From: Arsenophonus nilaparvatae
Lineage (GTDB): Bacteria; Pseudomonadota; Gammaproteobacteria; Enterobacterales; Enterobacteriaceae
DNA: 64,000 nt
Assembly: GCF_000757905.1 (NCBI RefSeq)
Contig: NZ_JRLH01000003.1
Reading direction: 5' to 3' (one strand)
Part shown: piece by piece, positions 1 to 10,389 of the stretch
Numbering within the stretch: the stretch's first letter is position 1
Layout of the letters: each line of letters opens with the position of its first letter
Program-made: the position numbers and the translations under genes
The notes under the pieces: model-generated
Told to the model about the DNA's origin: nothing
What the model saw: only the letters and a program-made list of their open reading frames with translations
Database searches by the model: none

Positions 1-2325
1 CGGTTTACCCTGTTTATTAATCACAAACATTTTATCTAATATACTGGTATCTTGGGTATATTCAGGTGCCACCTCCATAACAACTTTATATTGATTCATT
101 GGCTGATAAATGGTTGATATTTGTCGCTGGCCGAATGCATCGTTAAGTAAATTGTTTGCTTCTTTAACATTAATCCCTAATTGTGCCATTTTGTCACGAT
201 CATAAGCTATAGCCATTTCAGTGCCTTTATCCTCTTTATCAGAATTAACGTCCGCGAGTTGGGGCAGTGCTGCCAGTGCTTTACGAACTTGTGGTTCCCA
301 GTCACGTAACTCATCTAGATCATCGGCAAGAAGAGTAAATTGATAACTGGCAGTAGCCTGACGCCCACCAGCCCGAATATCTTGCACGGGTATAAGGAAT
401 AAGTTAGCACCCGGTTCATTTGCCAGTTGAGTTCGCAATCGCACAATTACTTGATTTGCCGTTTCTTTCCGCTTATTTAGGGGCTTTAAAGCAATAAACA
501 TGAAACCGCTATTCATTCTGCTGCCACCAATAAAACCGGTCACATTGTCAATGCTAGGATCCATATCCAACTGCGTCATAAAACGGGTCATTTTAGTTTT
601 CATGGCTTGAAAAGAGATACTCTGATCGGCCCGTACATAACCTAGTAACCGGCCAGTATCCTGTTCGGGGAAGAATGTTTTTGGGATACTGATATAAAGA
701 TAAATATTTAAACCGATAGTGGCGAGTAAAACTAACAATACATTTCGTTGATGAGCTAAAACCCAATTTAATGTGACACTGTAACTTTGTTGTATTTTTA
801 ATAATAACCGGCCAAAGCCCCTTATCTTATGGGTACTAAATTTTTTACTTTTTTTTAATAGATAAGCACACATCATGGGAGTCAGGGTAAGTGAAACAAA
901 TAATGAGATCAAAATTGCTGTAGCTAAGGTAATGGCAAATTCATGGAAAAACCGGCCAACTAGTCCTCCCATAAAGAATAGCGGGATAAAAACGGCAATT
1001 AAAGAAATACTCATCGACAATACGGTAAAACCAACCTCACTAACACCGATAATGGCAGCTTTATGCGGTGTTAAACCGTTTTCGATGTGGCGCATAATGT
1101 TTTCAATTACCACAATGGCATCGTCGACAACAAAACCGGTCGCGACCGTTAATGCCATTAGCGATAGATTATTAAGGCTGAAACCACATAAATACATCGC
1201 TGAAAAACTACCAATTAATGAAACGGGTACCACAATAGCGGGAATAATTGTTGCCCGGCCAGAACGTAAGAATAGGAAAACCACTAAGATCACTAAACCG
1301 ATCGCAATCGTTAATGCTCGCTCAACTTCTGTCAGCGAGGCTCGAATGGTCGGGGTTCTATCTTGGGCAATGGCTAAATCAATACTTGCTGGTAGCATTT
1401 TTCTAAGTTCGGGTAGCTCAGCACGAATACGATCGACGGTAGCGATAATATTGGCTCCAGCCTCGCGGCGAATGACTAAAATAATAGCCGGTTTGCCAGC
1501 AGTCATGCCGGCGGTGCGAATGTCTTGTACCGAGTCTTTGATATTAGCAACATCCTGTAGTCTAACTACTGCGTTATTATGAGAATGAATAATAATGGGT
1601 TGATAATCGGCAGCGGTTTTTAATTCATCATTGGTTTTTATTTGCCAACGTGATTGTTCATCATTTAAATAGCCGAGTGGGCGACGAACATTGGCATTAT
1701 TAATCGCTTCTCTTACTGTATCTAGGGCAATCCCTTGATTAAATAGTACCGTGGGATTGAGTTCAATACGTACCGCTGGCAGTGAACCGCCACTAACAGA
1801 AACTTCACTGACACCGGCTATTTGGGCAAGACGTTGTGCCAGCCGGGTCGAAGCAATGTCATATATTTCACCGATTCGATAGCTACTGGAAGTTAAGGTT
1901 AGGATCATGATTGGGGCATCGGCTGGATTAGTTTTGTAGTAACGTGGGCGTGAAGGCATACCGGTAGGTAGCATACTTTGTGCTGCATTTAATGCCGCTT
2001 GGACTTCTCTGGCAGCACTATTGATGTCTTTATCAAGCTCAAATTCCAGCGTGATGTTAGTATTACCTAGCGAACTGTTGGACGTCATTTCGTTAATACC
2101 AGCAATTTGACCTAAAGCCCGCTCTAATGGTGTCGCGACTGAAGAAGCCATGGTTTCCGGTGATGCACCTGGTAGTGAGGCGGTTACTTTAATGACGGGG
2201 AAATCTACTTGTGGTAAAGGTGCGATAGGCAGTAACATAAAAGTTAAAACACCACATAGGGTAATTGCTACGCTAAGTAGGGTTGTTGCTACCGGACGTT
2301 CGATAAATAATGCGAACAATTTCAC
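1..2325 (-). CDS. mdtC: MdtC, RND multidrug efflux inner-membrane subunit (3' end outside window)
   Basis: This is the N-terminal 775 codons of an AcrB-type RND transporter; the C-terminal part lies beyond base 1. The reading frame is open throughout and begins at a GTG (2323-2325) giving MKLFALFIERPVATTLLSVA, very close to E. coli MdtC. The GTG overlaps the mdtB stop by 4 bases (GTGA), which implies translational coupling. The GFVVDDAIVVIENI stretch (TM4 proton-relay region of RND pumps) is present. In E. coli MdtB and MdtC form a mixed trimer with MdtA and TolC and export bile salts, novobiocin and other compounds. MdtC rather than MdtB is inferred from position in the operon and from the start sequence. 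No damage is seen in the visible part. Confidence 0.93.
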   Translation of the reverse strand, partial: MKLFALFIERPVATTLLSVAITLCGVLTFMLLPIAPLPQVDFPVIKVTASLPGASPETMASSVATPLERALGQIAGINEMTSNSSLGNTNITLEFELDKDINSAAREVQAALNAAQSMLPTGMPSRPRYYKTNPADAPIMILTLTSSSYRIGEIYDIASTRLAQRLAQIAGVSEVSVSGGSLPAVRIELNPTVLFNQGIALDTVREAINNANVRRPLGYLNDEQSRWQIKTNDELKTAADYQPIIIHSHNNAVVRLQDVANIKDSVQDIRTAGMTAGKPAIILVIRREAGANIIATVDRIRAELPELRKMLPASIDLAIAQDRTPTIRASLTEVERALTIAIGLVILVVFLFLRSGRATIIPAIVVPVSLIGSFSAMYLCGFSLNNLSLMALTVATGFVVDDAIVVIENIMRHIENGLTPHKAAIIGVSEVGFTVLSMSISLIAVFIPLFFMGGLVGRFFHEFAITLATAILISLFVSLTLTPMMCAYLLKKSKKFSTHKIRGFGRLLLKIQQSYSVTLNWVLAHQRNVLLVLLATIGLNIYLYISIPKTFFPEQDTGRLLGYVRADQSISFQAMKTKMTRFMTQLDMDPSIDNVTGFIGGSRMNSGFMFIALKPLNKRKETANQVIVRLRTQLANEPGANLFLIPVQDIRAGGRQATASYQFTLLADDLDELRDWEPQVRKALAALPQLADVNSDKEDKGTEMAIAYDRDKMAQLGINVKEANNLLNDAFGQRQISTIYQPMNQYKVVMEVAPEYTQDTSILDKMFVINKQGKP

Positions 2326-5300
2326 AGCAACGGCTCCTCTCCCTTTGATGCCTGATTATGGTGATGGCCAGATTTCCAATGGTTAGCTAGCCGGTCAAAA
2401 AGTAAATAGATCACAGGCGTAGTAAAAAGCGTTAATATTTGACTCAAAATTAAGCCACCAACCATGCAGGTTCCTAGCGGTCGGCGTAACTCAGCGCCGA
2501 CGCCGGTACTTAACATTAAAGGCAGAGCGCCAAGCAGAGCAGCCATTGTGGTCATCAAGATAGGTCTGAAGCGTAATAAACAAGCTTGATAGATAGCTTC
2601 CTCGGGTGATAAACCTTGCTCTCTCTCTGCGGCTAATGCAAAGTCAATCATCATAATGGCGTTTTTCTTGACGATGCCTATCAGTAATATGATGCCGATC
2701 ACGGCAATAATATCCAGTTCATAACCGGCTATCATTAAAGCTAATAGCGCGCCAACGCCAGCAGTAGGTAGGGTAGAAAGAATAGTAATTGGGTGGATAA
2801 AACTTTCATATAAGATACCGAGAACGATATACATGGCAATAATTGCCGCTAAAATAAGCCACAAAGTATTAGCCAGTGCTTTTTCAAAGGCTAATGTTGC
2901 TCCTTGAAATTGGGTAATAATGTCATGGGGTAATTCAAGCTGATTTTCTATCTGTTTGATTGTATTGACTGCGTCTTCCAACGAGCTACCTTTAGCGACA
3001 TTAAAGGAAAATGTCGCCGAAGGAAATTGGGCTAAGTGATTAATTGATAAAGGGCCATAACTCTGTTCAACTTTAGCTAATATGGTTAGCGGCACCATAG
3101 TGTTTTGGTTGCTTCGTAAACGAATATTATTTAGTGCTGCCAGACCAACACCTCCTTCAACGCCATGCTCAAGAATAACTCGGTACTGATTAGCCTGGGT
3201 ATAGATTGTCGAGATCATTCGTTGGCCAAACGCATTATATAATGCGTTATCAATGGCCGACATACTAATGCCTAAACGGCTAGCTGTGTCGCGATCAACA
3301 GTTACTTTGGCGATTAAACCTTTATCTTGCCAATCACTACTTACGTCAGTAAGTTGCTGATTGGCTTTTAAAGCGTTGAGAAGCTTGGGTAGCCAAAATG
3401 AGAGTTGTTCTATAGAAGTCGCTTGTAAAGTAAATTGATATTGGGTGCGGGAAATCTGGCTATTAATAGTCAGATCTTGCATCGGCTGTAAAAATAACTT
3501 GATACCTGGAATCTTATTAACTGCTTGTTGTAACCGAGGGATAATGACATCTATCCGCTCATGGCGTTGATTTAATGGTTTAAGGGTAACTTGTAATCGC
3601 GCATTATTAAGGGCTGAATTGCTACCATCAACACCGACGAAAGTGATGACATTTTCTACCGCTTGATCGGCTAATATTTGTTCCGCAATTTGTTGCTGTT
3701 TTTCTGCCATTGCGGCAAAAGAACTCGATTGTGGTGCTTCGATTACACCTTGCAATAACCCATTGTCTTGTAAAGGAAAAAAACCTTTTGGGATCATAAT
3801 ATAAAGCAATGCTGTTAGTATCAATGTGCTAATGGCGACAGATAGTACTAGCCATTCGTGATTGAGAATGCGTTTAAGCCAGACACCATAAATAGCAATC
3901 AATTTATCAAAAAACAGCTCACAGCCTTTTTCAAAACGATTGTATTTAGTTTTTGCTTCAGATTTGAGTAAACGGGCACACATCATTGGTGTTAGAGTTA
4001 GGGAGACAACAGCAGAAATTAAGATAGCCACAGCCAGCGTAATGGCAAATTCCCGAAATAAGCGGCCCACGATATCACTCATAAAGAACAGTGGGATCAG
4101 CACCGCAATTAATGAAAATGTTAATGAAATAATGGTAAAACCAATTTCTCCAGCGCCTTTTAGCGCTGCTGTTAACGGTTTATCCCCTTTTTCCAGATAG
4201 CGGGAAATGTTTTCAATCACCACAATTGCATCATCGACGACAAATCCTGTTGCTACTGTTAAAGCCATCAGAGTGAGGTTATTAATTGAAAAACCGCAAA
4301 AATACATGACGGCAAAAGTACCCACCAGTGATAGGGGAACGGCGATGCTCGGAATTAAGGTTGCGATACCATTGCGCAAAAACAGATAAATCACCATAAC
4401 AACTAATGTGATCGCCAGTACTAATTCAAATTGGACATCTTTAACTGAAGCACGAATTGTGGTTGTTCGATCGGTCAGAATATTAACATTGACTGCTTTC
4501 GGTAAATTTTTAACTAATTCAGGTAAGATTTTGCGAATATTATCAGTGGTTTTAATGACATTCGCCCCAGGTTGGCGTTGGACATTAATCACAATTGCTG
4601 GTTTTTTATTGGCCCAAGCGCCTAATTGGGTATTTTCCGCTGCTTGTGAAATGGTAGCAATATCACCTAGCCGAATTGCGCCACCTTGCTTATAAGCAAT
4701 AATTAGTGAGCGATAATCTGCCAATGATTTCATTTGATCATTAGCTGAAAGCGTAATTGCCCGAGTAGGGCCATCAAGGCTGCCTTTAGCTGAATTGACA
4801 TTGGCATTATTAATAGCTAACCGAATAGTTTCATTATCCAGTTGCGAAGAGGCGACAGCTTGTGGATTTAGTTTAATACGAACAGCCGGACGTTGCCCGC
4901 CGGCGAGGGTGACTAAGCCTACGCCATCAACCTGAGAAATTTTTTGCGCTACCCGTGTTTCAACCATATCTTGCAATTCAGTGATTGGCAGGGCGTTAGT
5001 GGTTACGGCTAGGGTTAAAATGGGCGGATCAGCTGGATTGACTTTATTATAAATGGGCGGATAGGGGAGATCTTTCGGTAATAGATTACTGGCCGCATTA
5101 ATGGCTGCTTGCACTTCTTGTTCAGCGATATCCAGTGCTAGCGATAATTGAAAAGTTAGCGTAATTACTGAAGAGCCGCCTGCGCTTTGGGAAAACATCT
5201 GCTTTAAACCAGACATTTGACCTAGTTGGCGTTCTAATGGTGCGGTAATAGCTGATGTCATCACATCAGGACTGGCACCAGGGTAAAGGGTAACCACTTG

Positions 5301-5462
5301 AATCGTCGGATAATCAACTTGTGGTAAGGCAGAGACTGGCAAAAAACGGTAACCGATAATACCAGCTAATAAAATGGCAACCATAAATAGCGTGGTCGCA
5401 ACCGGGCGTAGAATAAATAACCTTGATGGACCACCACTTTTTAACGGAGTCTCAAACTGCAT
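2322..5462 (-). CDS. mdtB: MdtB, RND multidrug efflux inner-membrane subunit
   Basis: A full-length (1046 aa) RND transporter, close to E. coli MdtB (1040 aa). It begins MQFETPLKSGGPSRLFILRP, with the cytoplasmic N-terminal helix followed by TM1. The central GFVVDDAIVVIENI motif carries the paired Asp residues of the proton pathway, and GIVKKNAIMMIDFAL near residue 940 carries the matching TM10 Lys. The start overlaps the mdtA stop (TAATG) and the stop overlaps the mdtC GTG, so mdtABC is one tightly coupled operon. It would work as a heteromultimer with MdtC in the inner membrane. No lesion is seen. Confidence 0.95.
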   Translation of the reverse strand: MQFETPLKSGGPSRLFILRPVATTLFMVAILLAGIIGYRFLPVSALPQVDYPTIQVVTLYPGASPDVMTSAITAPLERQLGQMSGLKQMFSQSAGGSSVITLTFQLSLALDIAEQEVQAAINAASNLLPKDLPYPPIYNKVNPADPPILTLAVTTNALPITELQDMVETRVAQKISQVDGVGLVTLAGGQRPAVRIKLNPQAVASSQLDNETIRLAINNANVNSAKGSLDGPTRAITLSANDQMKSLADYRSLIIAYKQGGAIRLGDIATISQAAENTQLGAWANKKPAIVINVQRQPGANVIKTTDNIRKILPELVKNLPKAVNVNILTDRTTTIRASVKDVQFELVLAITLVVMVIYLFLRNGIATLIPSIAVPLSLVGTFAVMYFCGFSINNLTLMALTVATGFVVDDAIVVIENISRYLEKGDKPLTAALKGAGEIGFTIISLTFSLIAVLIPLFFMSDIVGRLFREFAITLAVAILISAVVSLTLTPMMCARLLKSEAKTKYNRFEKGCELFFDKLIAIYGVWLKRILNHEWLVLSVAISTLILTALLYIMIPKGFFPLQDNGLLQGVIEAPQSSSFAAMAEKQQQIAEQILADQAVENVITFVGVDGSNSALNNARLQVTLKPLNQRHERIDVIIPRLQQAVNKIPGIKLFLQPMQDLTINSQISRTQYQFTLQATSIEQLSFWLPKLLNALKANQQLTDVSSDWQDKGLIAKVTVDRDTASRLGISMSAIDNALYNAFGQRMISTIYTQANQYRVILEHGVEGGVGLAALNNIRLRSNQNTMVPLTILAKVEQSYGPLSINHLAQFPSATFSFNVAKGSSLEDAVNTIKQIENQLELPHDIITQFQGATLAFEKALANTLWLILAAIIAMYIVLGILYESFIHPITILSTLPTAGVGALLALMIAGYELDIIAVIGIILLIGIVKKNAIMMIDFALAAEREQGLSPEEAIYQACLLRFRPILMTTMAALLGALPLMLSTGVGAELRRPLGTCMVGGLILSQILTLFTTPVIYLLFDRLANHWKSGHHHNQASKGEEPLL

Positions 5463-6688
5463 TAAGATTTCTCCGTCGTGTTAGCATAAGATGTTAATTG
5501 ATCTTTTGGGGTAACCAACTGAACTTTTACTCCATCAACTAGTCGGTCAACACCATCGGTAACAACCAAAACACCAGCATCTAACCCAGCGTTAATAATG
5601 GTTTTTTGACCATCCTGCAAACCCACCGTGACTTTATATTTTTTGACTAAATTATTTTTATCTAATGTCCAGACAAAGTGACCAATACTACCCATTTGTA
5701 AAGCAGCGGTTGGGATCACTACCACATTTTTTAGCGTATTAACTTGAATTTGGATATTGATAAATTGGTTAGGAAAAAGCCTATTATCCTGATTAGCGAA
5801 ACGTGCTTTCATTTTTAATGTGCCAGTTGTGCTATCTATTTGATTATCAGTACTTAATAGGTAACCGGCGGCAATTTTGGCGCTATTATTACGATCCCAG
5901 GCGATCACTGGAATTTTGGTTTTTTGCTGTTGAGCAATTTTGATCAACGGAATATCTACCTCAGGCAGGGCAAATACGGCGTCAATAGGGGTTGTTTGGG
6001 TGATGATAACGATAGGTGAAGTTGAACCGCTGGTAATATAATTACCAATATCGATCTGTTTTAAACCAACCCGACCGGCAATAGGAGCCGTGATCCTGCT
6101 ATAGGTTAGTTGCAGTTTAGCGTTACTAATTGCCGCCTGATCAATTTTAACACTGCCTTCTGTTTGCTGAACCAATGTTCGTTGCTTATCTAACTCTTGT
6201 TGAGAAATAACCTTACTGGTAGCTAATTTTTGATAACGGGCTAAATCTTGGCGGGCATTATGCAATTGCGCCTGATCTTTGAGCAATTGTCCTTCTGCCT
6301 GCGCCAGCGAGATCTGAAATGGCCGTGGATCGATTTCGGCTAATAAATCGCCTGCTTTAACTGTTTGTCCTTCAGTAAAATGTAGCGCCATTAGTTGCCC
6401 CTGCACCCGACTGGTTACCATTACGGTATTGGCGGCTTGCACTGTACCTAAGGCGGTCAAAATGTGTGGAATACTTTGTCGCACGGATAATGCCGCTTGC
6501 ACCGGGGGTAGCGGCGTTTTACGCGATTTTGTTGAGCTTTGCTTTGATACTTGCGTGCTTGATAAGGCAGCTGTCGTGGGGGTTTGCGAATGAAAATAAC
6601 GCCAGGCAAACACCCCGCTAAGGGATAAAAAAATAATGGCAATAGCAGATATAACAATTTTTCGGCGGTGATTATTATTGTTCATCAT
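5462..6688 (-). CDS. mdtA: MdtA, periplasmic adaptor (membrane fusion protein) of MdtABC efflux
   Basis: A 408 aa HlyD/AcrA-type adaptor, similar in length to E. coli MdtA (415 aa). The N-terminus has Lys/Arg followed by a hydrophobic stretch (residues 12-30), a signal or anchor. The biotinyl-lipoyl-like half-motif around VTSRVQGQLMALHFTEGQ and a long helical hairpin rich in Gln/Leu (about 110-180) follow, then beta-barrel segments. It should link the MdtBC pump to a TolC-like outer-membrane channel. It is the first gene of mdtABC; no mdtD or baeSR is visible because the operon's downstream end leaves the window. Its promoter must lie in 6689-7016. Confidence 0.94.
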   Translation of the reverse strand: MMNNNNHRRKIVISAIAIIFLSLSGVFAWRYFHSQTPTTAALSSTQVSKQSSTKSRKTPLPPVQAALSVRQSIPHILTALGTVQAANTVMVTSRVQGQLMALHFTEGQTVKAGDLLAEIDPRPFQISLAQAEGQLLKDQAQLHNARQDLARYQKLATSKVISQQELDKQRTLVQQTEGSVKIDQAAISNAKLQLTYSRITAPIAGRVGLKQIDIGNYITSGSTSPIVIITQTTPIDAVFALPEVDIPLIKIAQQQKTKIPVIAWDRNNSAKIAAGYLLSTDNQIDSTTGTLKMKARFANQDNRLFPNQFINIQIQVNTLKNVVVIPTAALQMGSIGHFVWTLDKNNLVKKYKVTVGLQDGQKTIINAGLDAGVLVVTDGVDRLVDGVKVQLVTPKDQLTSYANTTEKS

Positions 6689-7016
6689 GTCCTTAGCATT
6701 TTTTTGTACAGGTATCAGCAGATATTTTTAATTTCATAAATAAATTATTTATACACTATAGTTTAGCGACTATTTAATATAAAAAAATGGAGGAAATGTG
6801 GAAATTGTAATAATCAGTATGAGATAAGCATAAATTTGCTAAATGTTATATATATTTAAGATAGTTATCATTAGCAAACCTGTATATTAATGTCGCCTTA
6901 ACAAATGTCTAATAACCTAAAAGAATCGTTAATTGCAATTAAATAGCGGTTTTTTACAATAATTTTTTTTCAATCGCTCATATATTACTTGTTTTTAATT
7001 ATAAATTAATCAAGGA
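6689..7016. other. AT-rich divergent intergenic region
   Basis: A 328-bp gap between the divergent mdtA and the pentapeptide-repeat gene. It is very AT-rich and has no open frame with recognisable protein. It must carry both promoters. No BaeR-type or other operator could be assigned with confidence. Confidence 0.5.
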
Positions 7017-7022
7017 ATGATT

Positions 7023-7973
7023 ATGCCTATACCCTCTATTAATACTACTAATTCTGTATCTCCGCTAATTCATGCTTCAATTGAGCAACCTTCAGATTTG
7101 GATATTCTAAGAGAAGTAGTGCCATTGGGCCGTAATCCTAGTACTGAAAATTTGTACCGACAAAAAAGCGATATTTTTGATAAATTGACTCGGGAACGTC
7201 CTATTAACACTACCCTTGACTTAAGTAAGATTGAAATGATGCATGCTAATTTGTCTGCTAGAGACTTATGTGAAATTAATTTTAGTGCTGCTAATTTAAG
7301 TTACACTAATTTATCTGAAGCTAATTTGGTTGATTGAGATTTTAGCAAAACTAAATTGGATGAGGCTAATTTGCATAGTGCTAGAATGGATAGAAGTGTA
7401 TTAAAAAAGGCTCAGTTAAGCAAAACTGAAATGAATGGTGTAGTTTTAGTTGATGCTGATTTAAGCCAGGCTTACTTATCTCGAGCCAATCTAACTCAGG
7501 CTAATTTGGCCAATGTAAATCTAGATTCCGCTATTTTGGCTGGAGCTAATTTTACTAATGCTAAGCTAAACAATGCTAAGTTGATTGGTGTTAATTTGGT
7601 GGGTGCTAATTTTACTGGGGCGGTACTAGATGGCGCAGAATTACGTAATATTGCTTTTCCTGCATGGAATGATGAATATGTATTGCACTATTTTAACCCT
7701 CCTCGTGATTATTTTAACCCTTCTCGTGATTACTTTAGTCTTCAAAAGACTATCGACAGTATTGATCCTAAATATAATGACCAGAAAATAGTGTTGATGC
7801 ACGAATTACTCGACTTTTTAGACACGCGTGATTCAAATATCTCACTATTATCGATGAAACAACCCTTGTTAGATATTTTGCTTAAAACGCCCTATAACCA
7901 GGATGAAAAAACCACTGGTTGGATTAAAAATAACTTTGGCTTAAATGTTGTCAGATTATGGGTCAATAGTTGA
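7023..7973 (+). pseudogene. Pentapeptide-repeat protein interrupted by an in-frame TGA
   Basis: Two open segments in the same frame are separated by one TGA (7335-7337). Both encode A(N/D)LxX pentapeptide repeats (PF00805-type right-handed beta-helix). The five-residue register is kept across the stop: ANLVD, then the stop plus DFSK, then TKLDE, ANLHS. The stop therefore replaced one sense codon. An N-terminal domain of about 70 residues without repeats comes first, and a globular C-terminal domain of about 105 residues ends the protein. AAGGA at 7012-7016 favours the ATG at 7023 over 7017. Layout resembles secreted or effector pentapeptide proteins such as PipB, but that role is inference. 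A truncated N-terminal product of about 104 aa could still be made. Confidence 0.8.
7689..7730 (+). repeat. 21-bp tandem duplication inside the pentapeptide gene
   Basis: Two adjacent 21-bp copies (7689-7709 and 7710-7730) differ at one base (C versus T) and encode YFNPPRD and YFNPSRD in frame. A degenerate third YF follows. This is a recent in-frame duplication just after the beta-helix. Confidence 0.85.
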
Positions 7974-7998
7974 TGCCAACATGATATGCCGGCATCAA
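7970..7998 (+). terminator. Hairpin at the end of the pentapeptide gene
   Basis: The inverted repeat TTGATGCC (7970-7977) / GGCATCAA (7991-7998) overlaps the TGA stop. No T-run follows, so it is only a weak terminator candidate. Confidence 0.4.
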
Positions 7999-8566
7999 TT
8001 GCTGCCGTTTTGACAACCTGCTGAACTTTTTTACTCACCAGCCGGATATGATGTTTAGTCATAATGGAGCCTTTATTTAATTGATTTTACAGGGAATAGT
8101 AGATGATAGTCGCTATAAGGAATAGGCTAAAACGTTATTAAGCCTGGCCGCCGTTTTTAGCAAATATTCTTCCAGTGCAATATTTGGTACGGAAACTGAG
8201 TCACCAAATACATTAAGGTATTTTGCTTTTGCGCTAATGGAGCAGGCTCATCAATTATCACCGCAAACCTTCGAAGATGAGGCTCAGTATAATGATTGGA
8301 CCGATAGATTGCTTGGCCAAAATAATACGTTTAGCTGCACGGCGGTGTTATCAACTATCATGGTTGAGCATATAAAACACCATTTCCCAGTGATCTTAGC
8401 CGGCATCATGCCGCCAGCCTGGCGCTGATGGATGTTGGTGAAATTAAGATTTTTTATGGTTGTATAAAGTGCATTAGTCTAATAAATGATGCACTTTTTT
8501 ATTATTAAGTCAGAAGTTATTAACCACTTAGCAGCGAGTAAAAGCGGATATTATTGCCCGTTAGAT
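7999..8566. other. Degenerate region with a short unrecognised ORF (8237-8428)
   Basis: No intact recognisable gene. On the plus strand a frame is open from about 8129 after a TAG and continues through an ATG at 8237 to a stop at 8426-8428. Its protein reads like real coding sequence (for example FEDEAQYNDWTDRLLGQ) but I do not recognise it. With no good start and no ribosome site it looks like the remnant of a decayed gene. A short minus-strand frame starts at 8061 and runs back into the end of the pentapeptide gene; it is also unassigned. Confidence 0.4.
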
Positions 8567-9886
8567 TTATTTTGCCCGCTGATGTTGCCACCCTTGATAT
8601 GCTAGCGGTAAAAAACCAACCAAGATAGCTAGCACTGCAACGGCACTGACATAATAAACCGGCGCCAGATGAGATTGTTGTAGCCAGAAGCCTGTGATGA
8701 TCGGCGTTAAACCGCCAAAAATCGCATAGGCGATATTGTAGGCAAAAGACAGACCAGAAAAACGAATTGCAGGTGGGAATGCCCGAGTGCCAATAATTGG
8801 GGTTAAAACGACGGCACCGACGAATAATCCCATAATGCCGTAATAACTACTTAATGTTAAAAATGAAATAGCCGGTGATAGTATGGAATAGAAATAGCTG
8901 GCGCTGATGATCAGGCCGCTATAGGCTACTAACATGGTGAGACGGGAGCCAATTTTATCGCTTAAGTAACCCCAAAAAATACAGCCAACGGTTAACATCA
9001 ATACTGCAAAGCAATTGGCTTGTAAGGCGCTATTTCGCTCGATATGGTAGATGCCGCGTAAAATAACATCAGGCGTCATTAAAATGATCACGATAATTGA
9101 GGTCGATAGAGACCAGGTTAGTAGCGCGGTGATCAAACAAGCCTGCTTATGTGATGTTAAAACGGTCTTAACTGGCAACTCATTACAAAGCGCTCTTTGT
9201 GCCGCTAATTCTTTAAATATTGGGGTTTCCTGTAAAAAGCGTCGCAAATAGACAGCAATAAAGCCAAATAACCCACCGACAATAAACGGAATGCGCCAGG
9301 CAAAATCGACAATTTGTTGTTCGGTAAAGTGATATTAAATGGTAATGGCAATAATCGAGCCGAGCAAAATACCGCCAGTAATGCCGGAAGTCAGGGTTCC
9401 AATAGCTAAACCATAACGCTGTTTTGGCATGTGTTCAGCGATAAACACCCAGGCACCTGGCATTTCTCCACCAATTGCCGCTCCCTGCATAATACGCATC
9501 AATAGTAATAATAGTGGCGCAGCAATGCCAATCGTGGAATAAGTGGGCAGCGCCCCTATAACCAAAGTGGGCAGGGCCATCATAAAGATACTCAAACTGA
9601 ACATGCGCTTACGGCCTATTTTATCGCCGTAGTGTGCCATAATAATGCCACCTAATGGACGAGCCAGATAGCCGGCAGCAAATAACCCAAGGGTTGCTAT
9701 CAGAGCGAGAAATTGATTACCAGCCGGAAAAAAAAGTAGCGAGATGGTTTTGGCATAAAAGACAAAAATAACAAAATCGTAAAACTCAAGTGTACCACCT
9801 AACGAAGATAGACCCAGCGTTTTATAATCTTGCTGATTTAGTGGCCTGGCAACAGGCTGACTTTGCGTATTGGTTAGCGATGGCAT
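8567..9886 (-). pseudogene. MFS transporter (metabolite:H+ symporter type) split by in-frame TAA
   Basis: The two halves are in one frame, separated by a single TAA (9335-9337): GSIIAITI, stop, YHFTEQQIVDFAWRIPFIVG. Together they make 439 positions, the usual length of MHS-type major facilitators such as YhjE, KgtP and ProP relatives. The first half holds LEFYDFVIF and the loop 2-3 motif GDKIGRKR, with six TM helices. The second half continues through the FAWRIPFIVGG motif and TM7-12. The substrate cannot be told. It is most likely a non-functional transporter killed by a substitution, because homology continues straight through the stop. No operon partner: mgtE is more than 500 bp upstream. 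Confidence 0.85.
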
Positions 9887-10389
9887 GTTTTTTTAATCCT
9901 TTTTATTAATAGGCAAAATAGTGTATTAATTCGCTGAATAAATCATTCAAACAATAGGTGCAATTTGTTAATTGATTTTATTTTTTAATAATAAAAAATA
10001 ATGAAATAACAATGATATCTGGATTTTGGCGATAATAATTATCTGTTTATCATCCGGCAGTTATAACCAATAATTTATTTTTTTCGTCATTGTCTATATA
10101 AACATAAAAAGCGGATATTATTTTATCCTACTCTGGATAACCTTTAAACCGGAGAAATATTGGGTTATTTGTTTTTAATTAAATCAATGGATAGCAAAAT
10201 CAAGGCTGGAATTTAGATAGTAATGCATTCTATTTTAACCATATAAATATATTAATCTGCTATTTTTCAATTGATAGATAGAGAAAAATTTGGCTATTAA
10301 TTTAAATAGATTGAGATAGCAAAGAGGTTTAATAAGTTTCGTTTTAAGGCGCTATTCTAAGGTTGCAATGATAGATTAGCGCTGACGAT
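9887..10389. other. Intergenic region, no gene seen
   Basis: A 503-bp AT-rich gap between the MFS pseudogene start and the mgtE stop (same strand). No continuation of either gene, tRNA or strong hairpin was found. It must hold the former promoter of the transporter. Confidence 0.5.

Noticed and set aside
875..4695. Several plus-strand open frames of 60-235 codons across mdtB and mdtC
   Set aside because: They are antisense shadows of the RND genes, with no homology or ribosome sites.
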